Positions 12,792 through 16,082 of a stretch of 16,082 bases of DNA are shown in pieces. A program made the translations under genes and the position numbers. The DNA lies in contig VSOH01000017.1 in assembly GCA_009774735.1 (NCBI GenBank), positions 1 to 16,082 of the forward strand. The letters run 5' to 3'. The notes below the pieces were generated by a model that was not told the DNA's origin, made no database searches, and saw only the letters and a list, made by a program, of their open reading frames with translations. The DNA comes from Clostridiales bacterium. GTDB lineage: Bacteria; Bacillota_A; Clostridia; Oscillospirales; Acutalibacteraceae. The first letter of the stretch is position 1. Each line of letters opens with the position of its first letter.

Positions 12792-15700
12792 TTATTTAAC
12801 AACAACTGTTGTAACTGATTTTGCAGGAATAATTGTAATCATACTGCTTTTCTTATCTGCACTTACTGTGCTTGATTGATATTTTTCAAGATTACGGCTT
12901 GCATCGGTTACATAAGTTTCAAATGAGTTTACCTGAGAATCACTGCCCGGATTAATATAAGTATATTCATCAGTGTCTGAATTGTTGATGTATACAATAA
13001 CTATTGAACCATCAGGATTAACATAGGCAGATTGTTCAATATAATTAATTTTATCATTGCCATAGGTTTTTTCTGTTTTCAGATTTTTACCGAAGGCTGA
13101 GCCTGTGGTGACCTTAACACGCTTGGCTCCCTCCTGAATGAATTTTGCATAGTTTCCCATTACCCACAATCTTTTTGCCGTCTGAATATTATCGGGATTG
13201 TCATAGTCAACATATATAAGACCGTCAGGATATATGCCGCTGCTGCAGGCTGTCCACCAATCCCATTCAACTGCGTTAAGAATGGTTAAGTCCTGATGGA
13301 TAATGTCAGCGAGAGCAAGCGCATAATACATACCTATTCCGTTACCGTCAACATACTGACCTTCCTGTGTATGATAGTTATAACAGCCTGAGCTGCCGTC
13401 ATTTGTCATCTGACAGTATTCTGTGCAGCGTACCTCTTCAATTGCTGAATAGCTGCTGCCGCTGATGTCGCTTGCAACCGTATTTCTGTCACTTGTGCTT
13501 GCCCAGTAGGAATGGGTATCAAGGCTGTTACAGTAATCACGGATGTTCTCATTGTTTTTTGCATAGTTAGTGCCGATAACAGGTGCTTGTGAAGAAAACA
13601 TATTAGGCAGAAATTTTTTATAAAGCTCGCTGTTTGAGTGATTGAGCTGTGCACATTCCCATACAGAAAGGTTAACCTTGCCGTTAAGCTTTGCACTTGC
13701 CCGGAGTGACGGAACCATATAGTTATTGTAGAAGTTTCTTGCTGCTTCGGCAGTAAAATGACAGCCTTCTTGTGAACAGTAGCCATTACTGTCTGCAGCC
13801 CAATCCCATTCAGGTTCGTTAATTGGTGAAACACTTGTTACATTATAGCCCTCGTCAATGAAGTGCTCTGCACAGTTAACAACATAGTTTGCAAATGACT
13901 GATAGTTGCTTTCGCTTAAATTTTGATTTACTCCATTGCTGCAATATGCTTTGCCGTTGTCTGTTATGGAAACAGGAGCTGAGTTAGAGAATAATGTCAG
14001 TTTGAAATCGGGATTAGCCTTTTTAACGGATGCAAGCACCTTTTGTGCAGCTGCATCAGCATTCCAGTCATAGGTTGAGGCATCATTAATATTACTTGTT
14101 GGTGAAAGGAAATCTTCGGCTCTTCTCCTCCAGTCACCGATATATGTATCATTTTCAGAGCCGCCGCCAAGATTGTATCTGTATATATCAAGTCCTGCCC
14201 CGCTTTCGCCGTAAAGGAGCTCTGTTATTCTGTCAATCTGCTCGTCGTTCCAGCGACCTACATCCTGTGCCCACCATGCGCCTGAGGCACCGAAACCATC
14301 GATGGTCTGGTAGGTCGTTGTTGTATCGACAGTAGTGTTTTTATTAATGAAGGTCGAGCTGTCATTAATAAGTGCGTTTGCATAAGTTTCCGCAGCGGTA
14401 TTCAATAAACCGAAATCCTTGGCATTAATAAATCCATCATTGTACAAATCAAATTTTGCAAGATAGTTTGACTGATTGAATGCAGGATTATCCTCAGAAA
14501 GGCTGATATGTTTCTCAAAAAGCGACAGCAGATGGAGAGGGGTGAGTTTCAGATTATTTTGTCCGCAGTCAGAGCAGGTATAAAGCACCATACCGTTATT
14601 GTCAACAGCTCCGTTTATATAGGTGTGACCTGTTGCCTGAGTAAAATTCTTCTGCAGCGTACCATTATCACAGTAAGCGCAGAAAACTTCGTCATGTCCG
14701 ATATCGGTGCAGGTTGGCTTTATTGTGTTCACAGTATATTCGTGCTGTGCATTCGGTTCTGTTACACTGCCGTCAGCATCAACAAGGCAGTGGTATTCCC
14801 AGTTCGCACCGTTTGCTTTACCTGCTTTATAAAAATCATAGGCTCCGCTGTTATGAAGTCCGTAAAATCTTGCATAGCCGCTGCCAAAGGCATCAGCAGG
14901 GATTGTCAGCTCCGGTGAATAGAACTTAACCCAGTTAAAATTTGTATTGTTAAATGCATTATTACCTATGTCTGTGCAGTTTTTCGGAATGTCGAGCCAG
15001 TAGGTCGAGCCGGTACAGTTCTGAAAAGCCCCGTCCCCTATGGTAAGTATGCCGGAGCAGTTCTTGTTAAATGCAACTGTTGAAAGACTTTGTGCGCCGT
15101 TAAATGCGTTCGCTGCAATAGTGAATGAATTATCTGTACCGGAAAAGCTGATGTCTTTAATTAAATAACGGAAATTTGTCCACGGTGTTGAAGTCATAGT
15201 GCCACTGCCACTGAAATTCAGCAATAATACCCTGTCGTTTGTATCAAGTGAATAGGAAAGGCTGCCGTTATTTGAACAGGAGCTGTTCAGTGAAAGTGCA
15301 GCTTTATTATAGCTTGATGCCCAAGAACGCAGAGAATTGTCAGGTGAGAAAAATACACAGCTGTTAGGTACGCTGTTAAGTGCATCTGTTCCGACATTTG
15401 TAATACTGCCACTGTTCCAGATTACACCGTGCAGACTGCGGCAATTGTTAAAAGCGTTGGAGTCAATTGCAGTATAGCCGGGACCGATATAAACCTCTTC
15501 AAGTGAGGTGCAGCCGCTGAAGGTTCCTTCAGGGATACTGCTGTTATAATTTGTTGTATTGTTGTTTTCTGGCATAACTGCCCATTTTAAGGCTGTGCAG
15601 TCGAGAAATAACTCCTTATAATACCAGGAGCAGTTTTTTGGCAGGGTAATATTCTGCAGGGAAGTACAGCTTCTGAAGCAGCAGTCACCGATTGTATCGA

Positions 15701-16034
15701 CTGAGTCGGCAAAGGTAACCGATGTCAGGTTTGCACAGTTATAAAACCAGTATGCACCTATTTCTATAACACCGTTTTCGATAATAACACTTTTAATCTG
15801 GCTGCGGTAGGCTGTATACCATGGTGCTCTTTTTGTTGCACTGTTGGCATAGCCCGCACCTCTGCCGGAGCCTTTTACTGTGAATACACCTGTGTCAGTA
15901 TCAAGTGTGCAGCTTAAATCACCGCTTGTGAAGCTTCTTGTAGCAGCATAGCTGATTGATGTGAAGCCAACTAAGGATGTTATCAAAATAGCTAAGCATA
16001 AAAATATAGACAGCAATCTATTTGATTTTTTCAT
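12792..16034 (-). CDS. Secreted BspA-LRR / dockerin-like / GH30-type glycoside hydrolase
   Basis: This 1080-aa exported protein has a signal peptide (1-30, cleavage after SYA). A BspA-type LRR_5 region follows (about 38-420) with repeats such as F-x-NC-x-x-LTSVTFADSVDTIGDCCF. A Cys/His segment (about 430-491) holds C-x-x-C pairs at C452/C455 and C487/C490 with a TGH turn. One dockerin-like calcium loop, FDLYNDGFINAKDFGLL (528-544), comes next. The C-terminal catalytic domain (about 572-1080) opens with QTIDGFGASGAWWAQDVG and IYRYNLGGGS. The likely acid/base is E740 in SPINEPEWDW and the likely nucleophile E872 in RCTEYCQM, a GH30-like pair of clan GH-A; a beta-sandwich forms the tail. The substrate is probably a plant or host glycan, with beta-1,6-galactan one candidate. 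The ATG has an AGAGGT ribosome site. Confidence 0.85.
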   Translation of the reverse strand: MKKSNRLLSIFLCLAILITSLVGFTSISYAATRSFTSGDLSCTLDTDTGVFTVKGSGRGAGYANSATKRAPWYTAYRSQIKSVIIENGVIEIGAYWFYNCANLTSVTFADSVDTIGDCCFRSCTSLQNITLPKNCSWYYKELFLDCTALKWAVMPENNNTTNYNSSIPEGTFSGCTSLEEVYIGPGYTAIDSNAFNNCRSLHGVIWNSGSITNVGTDALNSVPNSCVFFSPDNSLRSWASSYNKAALSLNSSCSNNGSLSYSLDTNDRVLLLNFSGSGTMTSTPWTNFRYLIKDISFSGTDNSFTIAANAFNGAQSLSTVAFNKNCSGILTIGDGAFQNCTGSTYWLDIPKNCTDIGNNAFNNTNFNWVKFYSPELTIPADAFGSGYARFYGLHNSGAYDFYKAGKANGANWEYHCLVDADGSVTEPNAQHEYTVNTIKPTCTDIGHDEVFCAYCDNGTLQKNFTQATGHTYINGAVDNNGMVLYTCSDCGQNNLKLTPLHLLSLFEKHISLSEDNPAFNQSNYLAKFDLYNDGFINAKDFGLLNTAAETYANALINDSSTFINKNTTVDTTTTYQTIDGFGASGAWWAQDVGRWNDEQIDRITELLYGESGAGLDIYRYNLGGGSENDTYIGDWRRRAEDFLSPTSNINDASTYDWNADAAAQKVLASVKKANPDFKLTLFSNSAPVSITDNGKAYCSNGVNQNLSESNYQSFANYVVNCAEHFIDEGYNVTSVSPINEPEWDWAADSNGYCSQEGCHFTAEAARNFYNNYMVPSLRASAKLNGKVNLSVWECAQLNHSNSELYKKFLPNMFSSQAPVIGTNYAKNNENIRDYCNSLDTHSYWASTSDRNTVASDISGSSYSAIEEVRCTEYCQMTNDGSSGCYNYHTQEGQYVDGNGIGMYYALALADIIHQDLTILNAVEWDWWTACSSGIYPDGLIYVDYDNPDNIQTAKRLWVMGNYAKFIQEGAKRVKVTTGSAFGKNLKTEKTYGNDKINYIEQSAYVNPDGSIVIVYINNSDTDEYTYINPGSDSQVNSFETYVTDASRNLEKYQSSTVSADKKSSMITIIPAKSVTTVVVK

Positions 16035-16073
16035 TATTGTATACCTCTGTACATTAAATTAATTACCATAATG

Positions 16074-16079
16074 ATTATA
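16074..16079 (-). promoter_or_regulatory. Possible -10 box of the GH30-type gene
   Basis: TATAAT on the - strand lies about 40 bp before the ATG at 16034, a sensible distance for a short leader. Any -35 box would lie outside the window, so this cannot be confirmed. Confidence 0.35.
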
Positions 16080-16082
16080 AAG

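Noticed and set aside
13406..14929. Several open frames of 60-140 codons on both strands across the hydrolase gene
   Set aside because: They are shadows of the 1080-codon gene, without ribosome sites and without recognisable protein character.

Overview
The window looks like the chromosome of a low-GC Gram-positive gut anaerobe (Clostridia, most likely Oscillospiraceae/Ruminococcaceae-like). The grounds are AT-rich coding sequence, strong AGGAGG-type ribosome sites, sigma-A promoters with 17-bp spacers, many intrinsic terminators, and a secreted protein joining BspA-type leucine-rich repeats, a dockerin-like motif and a GH30-type hydrolase. This is inference from sequence; no marker gene fixes the species. 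No tRNA, rRNA, insertion sequence or CRISPR array was seen.

Region 1 (44-4432, + strand). A response regulator is followed by a short gap with a tandem 12-bp-period repeat next to an extended -10 box. Then come a BcrA-type ABC ATPase, its ABC-2 permease and a small one-TM histidine kinase. This resembles an antimicrobial-peptide or envelope-stress detoxification module in which the regulator probably activates the transporter promoter. A near-consensus promoter then starts a membrane-anchored protein with a degenerate LytR-CpsA-Psr (LCP) domain.

Region 2 (4450-6691, + strand). A compact folate operon, folE-folP-folB-folK, covers GTP to 7,8-dihydropteroate except the pyrophosphatase step. folE/folP and folP/folB abut or overlap closely. 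It ends in a 20-bp perfect-stem terminator shared with a converging gene.

Region 3 (6812-8302). A TipAL-type MerR regulator (-) and a GyrI-like small-molecule-binding protein (+) are divergent. The MerR promoter has the 19-bp spacer and nearly perfect dyad typical of autoregulated MerR activators.

Region 4 (8409-11435, - strand). A thiamine-precursor uptake operon is transcribed in the order YkoF/MTH1187-like thiamine-binding protein, thiX permease, thiY lipoprotein, thiZ ATPase. It starts from a perfect TTGACA-17-TATAAT promoter. Its leader carries the pyrimidine-sensing half of a TPP riboswitch, an unusual remodelled second arm, and a terminator whose 5' arm can pair with the aptamer. This is the most interesting element in the window: a possible TPP-riboswitch variant with changed ligand recognition.

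Region 5 (11609-16082, - strand). A monocistronic DRE-TIM aldolase-like enzyme has two TTTAAA-centred palindromes in its leader. Upstream of it lies a 1080-aa secreted multidomain GH30-type glycoside hydrolase, whose terminator sits just beyond the aldolase promoter.
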